9,794 nt of DNA from an uncultured beta proteobacterium (GTDB taxonomy: Bacteria; Pseudomonadota; Gammaproteobacteria; Burkholderiales; Rhodocyclaceae): NCBI GenBank assembly GCA_903932755.1, contig CAIZHL010000449.1, positions 1-9,794 of the forward strand. The letters are read 5' to 3'. Shown in pieces: positions 1 to 8,816 of this stretch. Made by a program: the position numbers and the translations under genes. Numbering within the stretch: position 1 is the first letter of the stretch; the number at the start of each line of letters is the position of its first letter. Under the pieces are notes generated by a model. It was not told where the DNA came from. It did not search any database and worked only from the letters and a program-made list of their open reading frames with translations.

Positions 1-55
1 AAATGAGCCGCCCAATCCCCGATCCGGCACGCGCAGTAGATTTATTCGCGAGCTT

Positions 56-664
56 TCAGGCGTCGGGCAGCAGGCCCTTGCTTTCAAGAAACCGGTAGAT
101 GATTTCGAGTCGGTCGATGCTGTCATCCAGTTCCAGCAGCTTCTGTTTTGCCGCTGCCGGAATCGGCAGCACTTCGGCATAGCGCATGCCGAGCCAGCCG
201 GCGTCGAAAAAACGGTGCGGCGTGGCGGGCGCATTGGGCGCACCGGCCGCCATCTCATCGACGATGGCGCGCAAGAGCGGCACCAGCCGCGCGTAGGAAC
301 CCGGCACCGGCAGCACGGGCGGAACGGCCATCAGTTCGATCTCGCCGCGCAACAACCCGGAATCCTCCGTCCAGTGGCGCAGCAGGCGAAAACGCTCGCC
401 GCCCTGCGCGACGATGTCGAGCACGCCCAGTTGCAGCATGTCCCATTCGGCGATGTGGGCCAGCGTGCCCACCATGTGGGGCACGGCCGGCTTCCCGCCG
501 CCGGCGGCCACTTCCTCGCCGCTGGCGATCAGGCAGATGCCGAAGGAACTCGACTCCTTGAGGCAGACCTTGGCCATGTCCATGTAGCGCTGCTCGAAAA
601 TCCGCAGCGGCAGCCGTCCGCCGGGAAACAGCACCGACCGCAGGGGAAACAAGGGAATGTTCAT
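56..664 (-). CDS. Stand-alone LON substrate-binding domain protein
   Basis: This 202-residue protein corresponds to the N-terminal (substrate-binding, PUA-like) domain of Lon protease, with no AAA+ ATPase or Ser-Lys protease domain after it. The signature is at residues 3-27: IPLFPLRSVLFPGG, then LPLRIFEQRY. A GTLAHI segment and an ERFRLL segment follow, as in Lon N-domains, and the tail is helical (about 165-200). The length fits the bacterial family of single-domain LonN-like proteins, whose role is unproved; binding of unfolded protein or a regulatory role is often assumed. The ATG overlaps the TGA of the upstream membrane-protein gene in an ATGA arrangement, which fixes the start and suggests translational coupling. 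It is the last gene of the rapZ group. No signal peptide or membrane segment is visible, so it is probably cytoplasmic. Family assignment is firm; function is unknown. Confidence 0.9.
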   Translation of the reverse strand: MNIPLFPLRSVLFPGGRLPLRIFEQRYMDMAKVCLKESSSFGICLIASGEEVAAGGGKPAVPHMVGTLAHIAEWDMLQLGVLDIVAQGGERFRLLRHWTEDSGLLRGEIELMAVPPVLPVPGSYARLVPLLRAIVDEMAAGAPNAPATPHRFFDAGWLGMRYAEVLPIPAAAKQKLLELDDSIDRLEIIYRFLESKGLLPDA

Positions 665-1206
665 GCAGCGGCTTTCGCGGAGGGAGGCGGGGCGACGGGA
701 ACGGCCAACAGGCGCGCCGCGACCAGGCCGTTGATGGTACCGAAGAACAGCGCCGCGGTAGCGAACAGCGGCAGCAGGTAGAAGACGCCGTCATGCGGCA
801 CCAGCCAGGCGCGGGCCAGCACGATCTGCCCGCCGATGTGGGCGAAAGCCGCCAGCACGCTGACCGACACCGGGCCGAACAGGCGCGCCGGCAGATGCTG
901 CGCCAGCGCCAGGACGCCCAGGCTGCACAAGGCGCCGGCCAGTGCCAGGAAAAATCCCGGGGCGAGAAACTGGCCGATCACCAGGCTGCCGGCCACCACG
1001 CGCAGCAGGCTGACCCAGGCCGCATCGCGCCAGCCGTAGCGAACCAGCACCACCAGCACGATGATGTTGGCCAGCCCCGGCTTGATCCCGGGCAGCGGAC
1101 TGGGCAAAGCGGCTTCGGCGACGGTCAGGGCGATCGCCGCCGCCGCATAGCGCGCGATGCGGTAGTCGTCGGCGGTGACCGGCAGTTCAATAGTTGAGGG
1201 TGTCAT
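661..1206 (-). CDS. Gx transporter family membrane protein (heptaprenyl diphosphate synthase component I-like)
   Basis: This 181-residue, very hydrophobic protein has about five likely membrane segments (roughly residues 18-34, 45-57, 62-102, 112-134, 140-168) and a short hydrophilic tail. Residues 33-48 read ALPSPLPGIKPGLANI, the conserved small-residue motif of the family annotated as Gx transporter or heptaprenyl diphosphate synthase component I. An enzymatic role is doubtful in proteobacteria, and a small S-component-like transporter is equally possible. I chose the ATG at 1204-1206 because an upstream in-frame ATG at 1276-1278 would add 24 polar residues lying entirely inside the preceding gene, and the family normally begins near the first helix. 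The start overlaps the end of the NusG domain II gene by 20 bases, and the TGA overlaps the next ATG. This gene commonly travels with a NusG domain II gene, as it does here. The substrate is unknown. Confidence 0.85.
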   Translation of the reverse strand: MTPSTIELPVTADDYRIARYAAAAIALTVAEAALPSPLPGIKPGLANIIVLVVLVRYGWRDAAWVSLLRVVAGSLVIGQFLAPGFFLALAGALCSLGVLALAQHLPARLFGPVSVSVLAAFAHIGGQIVLARAWLVPHDGVFYLLPLFATAALFFGTINGLVAARLLAVPVAPPPSAKAAA

Positions 1207-1633
1207 AGCTACTGTTTTTGCCGCCGCGTCCGGCGAGTTGCAGGGTGACGTGGTTCGGCGCGCAGATCGCCACGGCATTGGCGCGCGTCAGCCAGCCCTG
1301 TTGCACGCAATACTGGCGCGGTCCGGGATCGGACAGCACGCGGGCGCGGCCGGGCTGCACCTCGATCACCGTGGTGCCGATGGCACCGGTGACTTCATAC
1401 TTGCGCGCCACATTCAGCGCCAGTTCGGTGACCAGTTGGCCGTCGCGCTTGACGATGGCACGATCCGCCACGCCGCCGCGCCACAGCAGCGGATAGGACG
1501 CCGCCACCAGGGCCGCAGCGCAAACCAGCAGCAGCCAGTCGCCGGGTTTCAACAGCGCACGCCAGGGCAGGTCGCCGTCGCCGGTCACCTGCGCCAGCAT
1601 CTCGCGCAGGCCGTCCGGAAACCTGTCATTCAT
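1187..1633 (-). CDS. NusG domain II-containing membrane-anchored protein
   Basis: This 148-residue protein has a polar N-terminus (1-30), one hydrophobic segment at about 32-51 (DWLLLVCAAALVAASYPLLW), and a small beta-rich domain that probably lies outside the cytoplasm. The C-terminal pattern SDPGPRQYC, then QGWL, then AICAPNH (about 101-128) matches the NusG domain II family. This domain is related to an insert in some NusG proteins but lacks the NGN and KOW transcription domains, so a role in transcription should not be assumed. Two cysteines remain (C109 and C124), where many homologues have a further one before C109. Its ATG overlaps the rapZ TGA as ATGA, and its end runs 20 bases into the Gx transporter gene, so the two probably act together in the membrane. 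Related pairs occur beside extracytoplasmic flavin or redox genes in other bacteria, but none is visible in this window. Confidence 0.85.
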   Translation of the reverse strand: MNDRFPDGLREMLAQVTGDGDLPWRALLKPGDWLLLVCAAALVAASYPLLWRGGVADRAIVKRDGQLVTELALNVARKYEVTGAIGTTVIEVQPGRARVLSDPGPRQYCVQQGWLTRANAVAICAPNHVTLQLAGRGGKNSSYDTLNY

Positions 1634-2472
1634 TCGATCAGGCTGCGGTGCCTTACCAGCACCCGCGCCGACCCGCGAAAGTGTGCGGCGAGTTTCTCCG
1701 CCAGATACACCGAGCGGTGCTGGCCGCCGGTGCAGCCGATGCCCACCGTCAGGTAGGAGCGATTGTCGCGGACGTAGGCCGGCAGCCAGTCGCCGATGAA
1801 ACGGCGCAGGTCGGCTTCCATGCGCGCCACTTCGGGCTGCGCTTCGAGGAAGCGGATCACCTCGGCATCGCGTCCGGTGAGCGGGCGCAGCGCCGGGTCG
1901 TAATGCGGATTGGGCAGGCAGCGCACGTCGAACACCAGGTCGGCATCGAGCGGGATGCCGTTCTTGAAGCCGAAGGACTGGAACAGCAGGATCAGCCCGC
2001 TGCGCTCGTCCTGCCCGACAAAATCCTTGACGCTGGCGCGCAGCGCATTGGGTCGCAGGTTGCTGGTGTCGATGTGGTGGCCGAGCGAGGCCAGCATTTC
2101 CAGCGCCTCGCGTTCGCGCGCGATGGCTTCTTCCAGCGTCACGTCGTCGCCGGCCAGCGGGTGGCGCCGGCGGGTTTCGGAAAAGCGCTGGATCAGCACA
2201 TCGTCGCGCGCATCGAGGAAGACGAAGCGCAGCGTGACGCCCTCCGCCTCCAGCTTGCGCAGTTGCGGCGGCAGCGCCGCGATGCTCGACCCGCCGCGCA
2301 TGTCCACCGCCACGGCGACCAGTTCGTGCTCCTCCGCCCGCAGGTGGCCGACCAGGTGCGACAACAGCGGCGCCGGCAGGTTGTCCACGCAGTAATAGCC
2401 GGAATCTTCCAGCACATTGAGTGCAATGGATTTGCCGGAACCGGAAAGACCGCTGATGAGTACGACTTGCAT
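1630..2472 (-). CDS. rapZ: RNase adapter protein RapZ (GlcN6P-sensing, P-loop)
   Basis: This 280-residue protein has the full length and layout of RapZ (older name YvcJ/YhbJ). A Walker A motif GLSGSGKS is at residues 8-15, a Walker B-like strand VAVDMRGG at about 54-61, and the C-terminal domain carries NPHYDP (188-193) and GCTGGQHRS (246-254). H190, T248, G249, H252 and R253 line up with the ligand-pocket positions reported for the E. coli protein. In enterobacteria RapZ senses glucosamine-6-phosphate and delivers the sRNA GlmZ to RNase E, controlling glmS. Outside that group the RNA partner is usually unknown, so here only the metabolite-sensing and RNA-binding potential is inferred. The ATG gives the canonical MQVVLISGLSGSGKS start; no clear Shine-Dalgarno sequence precedes it. 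Its usual companions hprK and ptsN are not in the adjoining sequence. It is the first gene of a four-gene overlapping group. Confidence 0.96.
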   Translation of the reverse strand: MQVVLISGLSGSGKSIALNVLEDSGYYCVDNLPAPLLSHLVGHLRAEEHELVAVAVDMRGGSSIAALPPQLRKLEAEGVTLRFVFLDARDDVLIQRFSETRRRHPLAGDDVTLEEAIAREREALEMLASLGHHIDTSNLRPNALRASVKDFVGQDERSGLILLFQSFGFKNGIPLDADLVFDVRCLPNPHYDPALRPLTGRDAEVIRFLEAQPEVARMEADLRRFIGDWLPAYVRDNRSYLTVGIGCTGGQHRSVYLAEKLAAHFRGSARVLVRHRSLIE

Positions 2473-2575
2473 GGACGAAAGGATAGCGGATTACTGCCCG
2501 CCGCAGCACTCTCGCCCTGCCTTTCGGCACCGGCCTCGCCCGCCCCCCTGCCTGACGGAACGGCAGGCTGCCGGC

Positions 2576-3835
2576 CTAGCGTCCGAACAGCCCCTTCAGC
2601 AACTCGACCGGCTGCGGCAGCCCGGGCAGGCCCTGTGCGCCATCGTCCCGGGCCTTGCCCTGCTCCCGGCGCGCGTCGCCACGTTCCTGGGCTGCACCCG
2701 ACATCCCCAGCATGCCGCTGGCGACGCTCTTGACGCGCAGCTTGACCGCCCAGACGGGGTCCCATTTGGCCTTCGGATCCCTGGGGCGCGGCGGATGCGC
2801 CAGGTTCAGTTCATCGCCATAGGCAATCAGCCGCAGCATGCCGCCGTCGTCGCCGAAAATCCCCTTGGGCACGCTGCAGGTGGTCGTGCCCGGCGCCAAC
2901 AGCACCTTCTCCTTGAGCCAGCGATCGACCGCGGCATTGGTCTGGTAATCCATCAGGCCGAAGCCGGTGTCCGCCAGTTCGCTGGAAGTCCACATCACCA
3001 TGTCCTCCTTGGCGTTGCTGCCCATGGCCGAGACGAAGTAGGCGCGCGCCGTGGCAATCGCGTTCCAGCTCAGCGCGGTAACGCCGGCCTTGTCGGCCTG
3101 TTCCAGCACCAGCGCCGGCATCAGGTCCTGTGCCGGCGGCAGCTTGAATCGGAAACCGTCGGGAATGCCCTTGCCGGAAAACGCGTGTTCGCCGACCAGC
3201 GAGGCATTCGCCGGCACCATGCGGCCGTCGGCCGAACTCGGCCACACCGGCCGTCCGGCGGCGCCGTGGGCGCCGCGCTGGGTCGCGCTGCGGGCAACAA
3301 AGAACTTGCCGTAGTCGGCCACCGATGCCGTCGCCATGTCGAGAACCCGCGGCTGGCCCGGACGAATCTCGGATCCGCAGCCCCAGTAGAGCAGCATGCG
3401 GCCCTTGGGCTTTTCAGGGGGCTCGTGCTTCACATCATCGTCATCGCGCGTGGCGGCCGGAGCATTCTTCGGCGTCCGCAATTCCAGGGCCGGACTCAGG
3501 AATCCTTCGGGCACCGCCTGCCGGGCTTCATCCAGCGCCGGGGTGGCGCGCTCCCGCACCGTCACATCCACCCAGCGACCGGCACTCATGGCCTGGGTGT
3601 TGCCGAAGGTGTTGCCGTCACCGCCAAGCTTGCCGCCAAACATGCCGCCGAGCGCGCCGCCCATGCCGCCCATGCCGCCCATCGGCATGCCCATGCCGGA
3701 GAATGTCGCGACATCGATCCAGGCCTGCGCCGCGGGCGTTGCCGTATCCGGCGCGGCAGATGCCATCGGGATGTGGAGAATGGCGGACAGGACCGCCCCG
3801 GTCACTACTGCGGATTTTCCTGGCACTGGCTTCAC
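2576..3835 (-). CDS. Exported protein of unknown function with Met/Gly-rich segment
   Basis: I do not recognise this 419-residue protein beyond a likely uncharacterised proteobacterial family. The GTG at 3833-3835 is chosen because GGAGGAGG lies four bases upstream and because it opens directly into a signal peptide: basic start, hydrophobic core at 9-22, cleavage probably after ASA at about residue 27. Residues 47-72 are glycine-rich with M48, M50, M52, M55, M58 and M65 in MxM and GGM patterns. Residues 143-158 are acidic or charged (DDDD, EPPEKPKG), probably a linker. The segment RMLLYWGCGSEI follows, and near 270 LSWNAIATARAYFVSAMG with VMWTSSE beyond it resembles a beta-sandwich, fibronectin-like pattern. 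The C-terminal 55 residues are charged and low in complexity. It stands alone between a terminator-like hairpin and rapZ. Location is probably periplasmic or outer-surface; function is unknown. An in-frame extension to 4015 is rejected because it adds arginine-rich sequence ahead of the signal peptide. Confidence 0.75.
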   Translation of the reverse strand: MKPVPGKSAVVTGAVLSAILHIPMASAAPDTATPAAQAWIDVATFSGMGMPMGGMGGMGGALGGMFGGKLGGDGNTFGNTQAMSAGRWVDVTVRERATPALDEARQAVPEGFLSPALELRTPKNAPAATRDDDDVKHEPPEKPKGRMLLYWGCGSEIRPGQPRVLDMATASVADYGKFFVARSATQRGAHGAAGRPVWPSSADGRMVPANASLVGEHAFSGKGIPDGFRFKLPPAQDLMPALVLEQADKAGVTALSWNAIATARAYFVSAMGSNAKEDMVMWTSSELADTGFGLMDYQTNAAVDRWLKEKVLLAPGTTTCSVPKGIFGDDGGMLRLIAYGDELNLAHPPRPRDPKAKWDPVWAVKLRVKSVASGMLGMSGAAQERGDARREQGKARDDGAQGLPGLPQPVELLKGLFGR

Positions 3836-3839
3836 GTTG

Positions 3840-3847
3840 CCTCCTCC
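3840..3847 (-). promoter_or_regulatory. Strong ribosome binding site deciding a GTG start
   Basis: The minus strand reads GGAGGAGG, then CAAC, then GTG. The first GGAGG is seven bases from the GTG. This is the strongest Shine-Dalgarno sequence in the window and fixes the start of the exported unknown protein at 3835 rather than at the upstream in-frame ATG at 4015. Confidence 0.8.
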
Positions 3848-3860
3848 GTATGCTTGCGAA

Positions 3861-3866
3861 ATAATA
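3861..3866 (-). promoter_or_regulatory. Possible -10 box for the exported-protein gene
   Basis: The minus strand has TATTAT, preceded by GGAG, about 25 bases upstream of the GTG start and downstream of the terminator-like hairpin. It is the only AT-rich hexamer in this GC-rich 118-base gap. No convincing -35 box is seen at 16-18 bases, so this is a weak call based on position and composition. Confidence 0.25.
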
Positions 3867-3924
3867 CTCCAGCGAGGGGGATGCCGGGACTCGCCGCAGC
3901 ACGACCGAGGAGAAGCCGGGAAGC

Positions 3925-3952
3925 AAAAAGTCGGCGCTGACGGTACGGCGAC
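3925..3952 (-). terminator. Candidate Rho-independent terminator after the nitroreductase gene
   Basis: Starting one base after the nitroreductase TGA, the minus strand has GTCGCCGT, a seven-base loop, then GCGCCGAC followed directly by TTTTT. The arms pair over eight positions with one C-C mismatch and one terminal G-U pair. A U-tract straight after a GC-rich stem is the classical arrangement, and it would end the liu-DUF1289-MBL-nitroreductase transcript. The internal mismatch lowers confidence. Confidence 0.5.
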
Positions 3953-3953
3953 C

Positions 3954-4700
3954 TCAGCCGCGCTTTGCCGGAACAAGCATCTCCGCCACCTCGGCGCGAC
4001 CCGGATTGTAGGCATTGACCACGTGATCGCTCGACCAGCCCAGCGCCAGGCCGCACAGCAGCTTGTAGTCCGGCGGCACGTCGAAGGCCTCGCGCACCGG
4101 ACCGGCCCAAGTGCCGAGCGCGCCCTCGGCGCAGGTGCCGAGGCCGCGCGCCTGCGCCGACAGCATCAGCGACTGCAGGAAAATGCCGGCGTCGAGGACG
4201 GAGTAGGCGCCCAGTTCCTGGCGGACGAAGACGAACAGAACCACGGGCGCGCCGAAGAACTCGAAGTTGCGGCGCATCTGGCGCTGGCGGGCGGCACTGT
4301 CTTCGCGCGCGATGCCGAGCACGGAATACAAGCCGAAGCCGGTCGCGCGGCGGCGCGGCGTCAGTTCTTCCGGGTATTCAAAACGGGTATCGAAGTCGCC
4401 GTCGGGCAGGGCCTTGCTGCGCGTCAGGAAGGCCGCGAGCTTGCCGAGCGCACCCCTGCCCTGGACCTCGCTTGCCGCGTCAAAGCGCGCCAGCAGCTGC
4501 GCCTTGAGCTGGTCCTTCAATCCGCCCGCAGCGACGGCAATCTTGTAGGGCTGGGTATTCGACCAGCTCGGCGCCCAGCGCGCGTCGTCGAGGATGGCGG
4601 CGACCAGCTCGGCCGGCACTTCCCTTTCGGCAAAGTCCCGGATGCTGCGCCGGGAGCGCAACATGCGCGCCAGGGTTTCGCTATCCGCGCTGTCGGCCAT
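3954..4700 (-). CDS. Nitroreductase family FMN-dependent oxidoreductase
   Basis: This 248-residue protein shows the nitroreductase fold signatures. RSRRSIRDF at 15-23 is the usual phosphate/FMN-binding start, APSWSNTQPY at 43-52 is the flavin-contacting segment (usually APS..N.QPW), and LDAGIFLQSLMLSAQARGLGT lies on the central helix. The C-terminal LCGLALGWSSDHVVN plus NPGRA replaces the common GYP..P..PR segment. Members reduce quinones, nitroaromatics or enones with NAD(P)H as soluble dimers, and the substrate cannot be read from sequence. The ATG lies eight bases after the stop of the MBL-fold gene, with no separate strong ribosome binding site, so translational coupling is likely. A terminator-like hairpin follows. 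An acyl-CoA or quinone-linked role could be imagined from the operon, but that is inference only. Confidence 0.9.
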   Translation of the reverse strand: MADSADSETLARMLRSRRSIRDFAEREVPAELVAAILDDARWAPSWSNTQPYKIAVAAGGLKDQLKAQLLARFDAASEVQGRGALGKLAAFLTRSKALPDGDFDTRFEYPEELTPRRRATGFGLYSVLGIAREDSAARQRQMRRNFEFFGAPVVLFVFVRQELGAYSVLDAGIFLQSLMLSAQARGLGTCAEGALGTWAGPVREAFDVPPDYKLLCGLALGWSSDHVVNAYNPGRAEVAEMLVPAKRG

Positions 4701-4708
4701 TTTGAAAT

Positions 4709-5638
4709 CTACGGCGCCATGGTCGGCAAAATCCAGCCGTCGCGCACTTCGACGGTACGCGAACGCAGCAACTCGCCGAGCAGCCAGGAGGCGAAATCCT
4801 CATCGGAAAACTTGAGGATGCGCTGATTGACGCCGTCGAAGAAAGGAACGCTCTTCAGGTAGGCCGACAACTCGTCCTCGTGCAGGCGCTGCAGGTCGAG
4901 CAGGTTGAAGGTGAAGCAGGCGCGCACGGCATTGCGCGCGACGCGCGAGGAATCGGCCTCGAAGGATTCCAGGCGTCGCAGGGCACGCGCCATGGCGGCG
5001 TCGAAATCGTCGAAGGCGGCGCCGTGGCCCGGGATGACGATGTCGACACCGAGCCGGCCGATCATTTCCAGCGTGCTGCGCGTGGCCGGCAGGGCGTCCT
5101 TGCGCCCCATGACCTCGCCGAAGATGATGCCGAAACCGTCCTGCCACAGCGCATCGCCCGAGATCAGGATGCGTTTCGCGGCGCAGTAGTACACCAGCGC
5201 TTCCATGTCGTGACCGGGGGCGGGCAGGGCCTGCCAGCTCATGCCGCCCATTTCGAATTCGCTGCCGGGCTCGATCACCGCATCATGGGCGAAACGCTCG
5301 CCGCGCTGCTTCGCGGCGTCGAGCAGCATGGCGTCGGTATCCCACTCGGCAACCATGCGCTCGATGCCGGCGGGAATCACGATCCTGCAGCCGAAGGCGG
5401 CCTGCAGCGCGGCGTTGCCGCCGATGTGGTCGGAATGCGAGTGGGTGTTGATCAGGCGGCCCAGCGTCGCCGTCCCGCGCCGTGCCGCCAGCGCCGACTT
5501 TACGAGGGCGACGGTTTGCGGCGCATGTCCGACGTAGCCGGCATCGACCAGAGTCGCCGACGCGCCTTCGAAGAACAGGATGTTGTTCGACGACAGCCAG
5601 CCGCGCTCGATGACCTGGATGGCGTCAGGCAGTTTCAT
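4709..5638 (-). CDS. MBL-fold metallo-hydrolase
   Basis: This 309-residue protein has a complete metallo-beta-lactamase metal-binding set: THSHSDH at 65-71 (H66, H68, D70, H71), PGHD with H143, GDA with D162, and GHG with H205. It should therefore bind two metal ions and hydrolyse an ester, thioester or related bond. About 100 residues follow the MBL core (roughly 210-309), mostly helical and ending in DEDFASWLLGELL, similar to the accessory helices of glyoxalase II-like and related hydrolases. There is no signal peptide, so it is probably cytoplasmic. The ATG lies inside the last 14 bases of the DUF1289 gene and lacks its own clear Shine-Dalgarno, indicating translational coupling. Its place in a CoA-thioester pathway makes a thioesterase or detoxifying role attractive, but the substrate is unknown. 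Confidence 0.92.
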   Translation of the reverse strand: MKLPDAIQVIERGWLSSNNILFFEGASATLVDAGYVGHAPQTVALVKSALAARRGTATLGRLINTHSHSDHIGGNAALQAAFGCRIVIPAGIERMVAEWDTDAMLLDAAKQRGERFAHDAVIEPGSEFEMGGMSWQALPAPGHDMEALVYYCAAKRILISGDALWQDGFGIIFGEVMGRKDALPATRSTLEMIGRLGVDIVIPGHGAAFDDFDAAMARALRRLESFEADSSRVARNAVRACFTFNLLDLQRLHEDELSAYLKSVPFFDGVNQRILKFSDEDFASWLLGELLRSRTVEVRDGWILPTMAP

Positions 5639-5819
5639 CGGCCGACGTCGTGCATGCGGGACCTGACCGGCCGCGCCGCTGCTCCACCGCGGCCAGGATC
5701 AGGCGCTTTTCGTGGTCGCCGACATTGGCCCAACGGGCGATCTCGTCAAGGGTGCGAAAGCAGCCGGCACAGAGTCCGGCTTTCATTTTGCATACGTTGA
5801 TGCAGGGCGAATTCACCAT
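5625..5819 (-). CDS. DUF1289 family small cysteine-motif protein
   Basis: This 64-residue protein matches the DUF1289 family: SPCINVCKMKAGLCAGCFRT, then LDEIARW at 24-30 and a helical segment with charged residues. Four cysteines (C6, C10, C17, C20; spacing C-x3-C-x6-C-x2-C) suggest a bound metal or Fe-S cluster, though no function is established for the family. The ATG at 5817-5819 is chosen because homologues begin just before SPC; a longer reading to 6050 would run into liuE on another frame and adds no conserved residues. A weak GAGG lies about a dozen bases upstream. It sits 37 bases after liuE and overlaps the MBL-fold gene by 14 bases. Family members are often found beside oxidoreductase or catabolic genes. 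Confidence 0.88.
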   Translation of the reverse strand: MVNSPCINVCKMKAGLCAGCFRTLDEIARWANVGDHEKRLILAAVEQRRGRSGPACTTSADETA

Positions 5820-5856
5820 GCTACCGTCGCCTCGCCCCTGCCGTGCCGCCCGGCGC

Positions 5857-6795
5857 TCAGGCGCCGGCGCCGGCGCCGGCGGAAACCAGCTTGGCGCGCC
5901 GGGCGAGGATCGCACGGGCCACGCGCGAAGCCGGTTCGCGCTTGAGCTGTTTGGAAATCCAGACGCCGGTATCGACCAGCGCATCGAGGTCGATGCCGGT
6001 GTCGATGCCGAGGCCCTGCAGCAGCCAGACCACGTCCTCGGTCGCAACATTGCCGGAAGCGCCGGCGGCGTAGGGACACCCGCCGAGGCCGGCGACGGAG
6101 CTGTCGAAGATGCCGATGCCCATTTGCAGCGAGGCGTAGATGTTGGCCGTGGCCATGCCGAAGGTATCGTGATAGTGGCCGGCGATCTTCTTCAGCGGAA
6201 TGCGACGGGCGACGGCCTCGATCATGTCCTTGGTGCGCTCTGGCGTGCCGGTGCCGATGGTGTCGCCCAGGCTGACTTCGTAGCAGCCCATGTCGATCAG
6301 GGCCTGTGCCACGTCGGCCACGGCCAGCGGCATGATGTCGCCTTCGTAGGGACAACCCAGCACGCAGGAGACATAGCCGCGCACCCGGACATCGGCGGCC
6401 TTGGCGGCGTCGACGATGGGGCGGAAGCGATCCAGCGATTCGGCGATCGAGCAGTTGATGTTCTTCTGCGAAAAGGATTCCGAGGCGGCGCCGAATACCG
6501 CGACCTCCCTGGCGCCGGCGGCCAGCGCCGCTTCGAAGCCCTTCATGTTGGGCGTCAGCACCGGATAGCTGACGTCGGGCAGCTTCTTGATGGCGGCGAA
6601 TACCTCCGCGTTGTCGGCCATCTGCGGCACCCACTTGGGCGAAACGAAGGCGGTGGCCTCGATGCTCCTGAGACCGGCGGCGCCGAGGCGGCGGATCAGT
6701 TCGACCTTGGTCTTGGCCGCGACCGGCGTCTTTTCGTTCTGCAGTCCGTCACGCGGACCGACTTCGACGATGCGTACTTTGCTGGGAAGGGTCAT
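5857..6795 (-). CDS. liuE: Hydroxymethylglutaryl-CoA lyase
   Basis: This 312-residue enzyme cleaves (S)-3-hydroxy-3-methylglutaryl-CoA into acetoacetate and acetyl-CoA, the last step of leucine degradation. The DRE-TIM-type barrel motifs are all visible: [11 protein letters not shown] at 11-21 (R15 and D16), [11 protein letters not shown] at 175-184, GHYHDT at 206-211 with metal ligands H207 and H209, and [14 protein letters not shown] at 236-249 with the expected catalytic C240 and metal-contacting N249. The length fits the bacterial enzyme (also called MvaB). The ATG is six bases after the liuD stop, with only a weak purine-rich stretch before it, so coupling to liuD is likely. The C-terminus ends in an unusual AGAGAGA tail encoded by a GGCGCC hexamer repeat. 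liuE is the downstream partner of liuC and liuD in the pathway. Confidence 0.96.
   Translation of the reverse strand: MTLPSKVRIVEVGPRDGLQNEKTPVAAKTKVELIRRLGAAGLRSIEATAFVSPKWVPQMADNAEVFAAIKKLPDVSYPVLTPNMKGFEAALAAGAREVAVFGAASESFSQKNINCSIAESLDRFRPIVDAAKAADVRVRGYVSCVLGCPYEGDIMPLAVADVAQALIDMGCYEVSLGDTIGTGTPERTKDMIEAVARRIPLKKIAGHYHDTFGMATANIYASLQMGIGIFDSSVAGLGGCPYAAGASGNVATEDVVWLLQGLGIDTGIDLDALVDTGVWISKQLKREPASRVARAILARRAKLVSAGAGAGA
5860..5881 (-). repeat. GGCGCC hexamer microsatellite at the 3' end of liuE
   Basis: Three perfect tandem GGCGCC hexamers followed by GGCG encode the alternating Ala-Gly tail of liuE, directly before its stop codon. Each hexamer is itself a palindrome. Copy-number change would keep the reading frame and only alter tail length. 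Confidence 0.8.
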
Positions 6796-6801
6796 TCGCT
6801 T

Positions 6802-8811
<2,010 letters not shown>

Positions 8812-8816
8812 AAAAG

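Noticed and set aside
1..55. Gene or terminator to the left of the LON-domain gene
   Set aside because: No hairpin with a U-tract and no supported reading frame; a plus-strand ATG at 3-5 opens only about 30 codons with no recognisable features.
1207..1278. Longer N-terminus for the Gx transporter protein starting at 1278
   Set aside because: The 24 extra residues are polar, lie wholly inside the preceding gene and precede the normal family start.
2473..2500. Promoter directly upstream of rapZ (TATCCT as a -10 box)
   Set aside because: The hexamer is very close to the ATG and no acceptable -35 box is seen; the match is no better than chance.
2547..2567. Hairpin after the exported-protein gene as a terminator
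   Set aside because: A perfect 6-bp CCTGCC/GGCAGG stem with a 9-base loop exists, but on the minus strand it is followed by a G-rich run and not by U's, so a Rho-independent terminator is not supported.
1648..2733. Long plus-strand open frame opposite rapZ (361 codons)
   Set aside because: It is the antisense of rapZ, rich in Arg, Gln, His and Ala as expected for a GC-rich shadow, with no recognisable motif.
2417..3940. Plus-strand open frame of 507 codons opposite the exported-protein gene
   Set aside because: The composition is typical of an antisense shadow. The minus-strand frame has a signal peptide and a strong ribosome binding site, the plus frame has neither.
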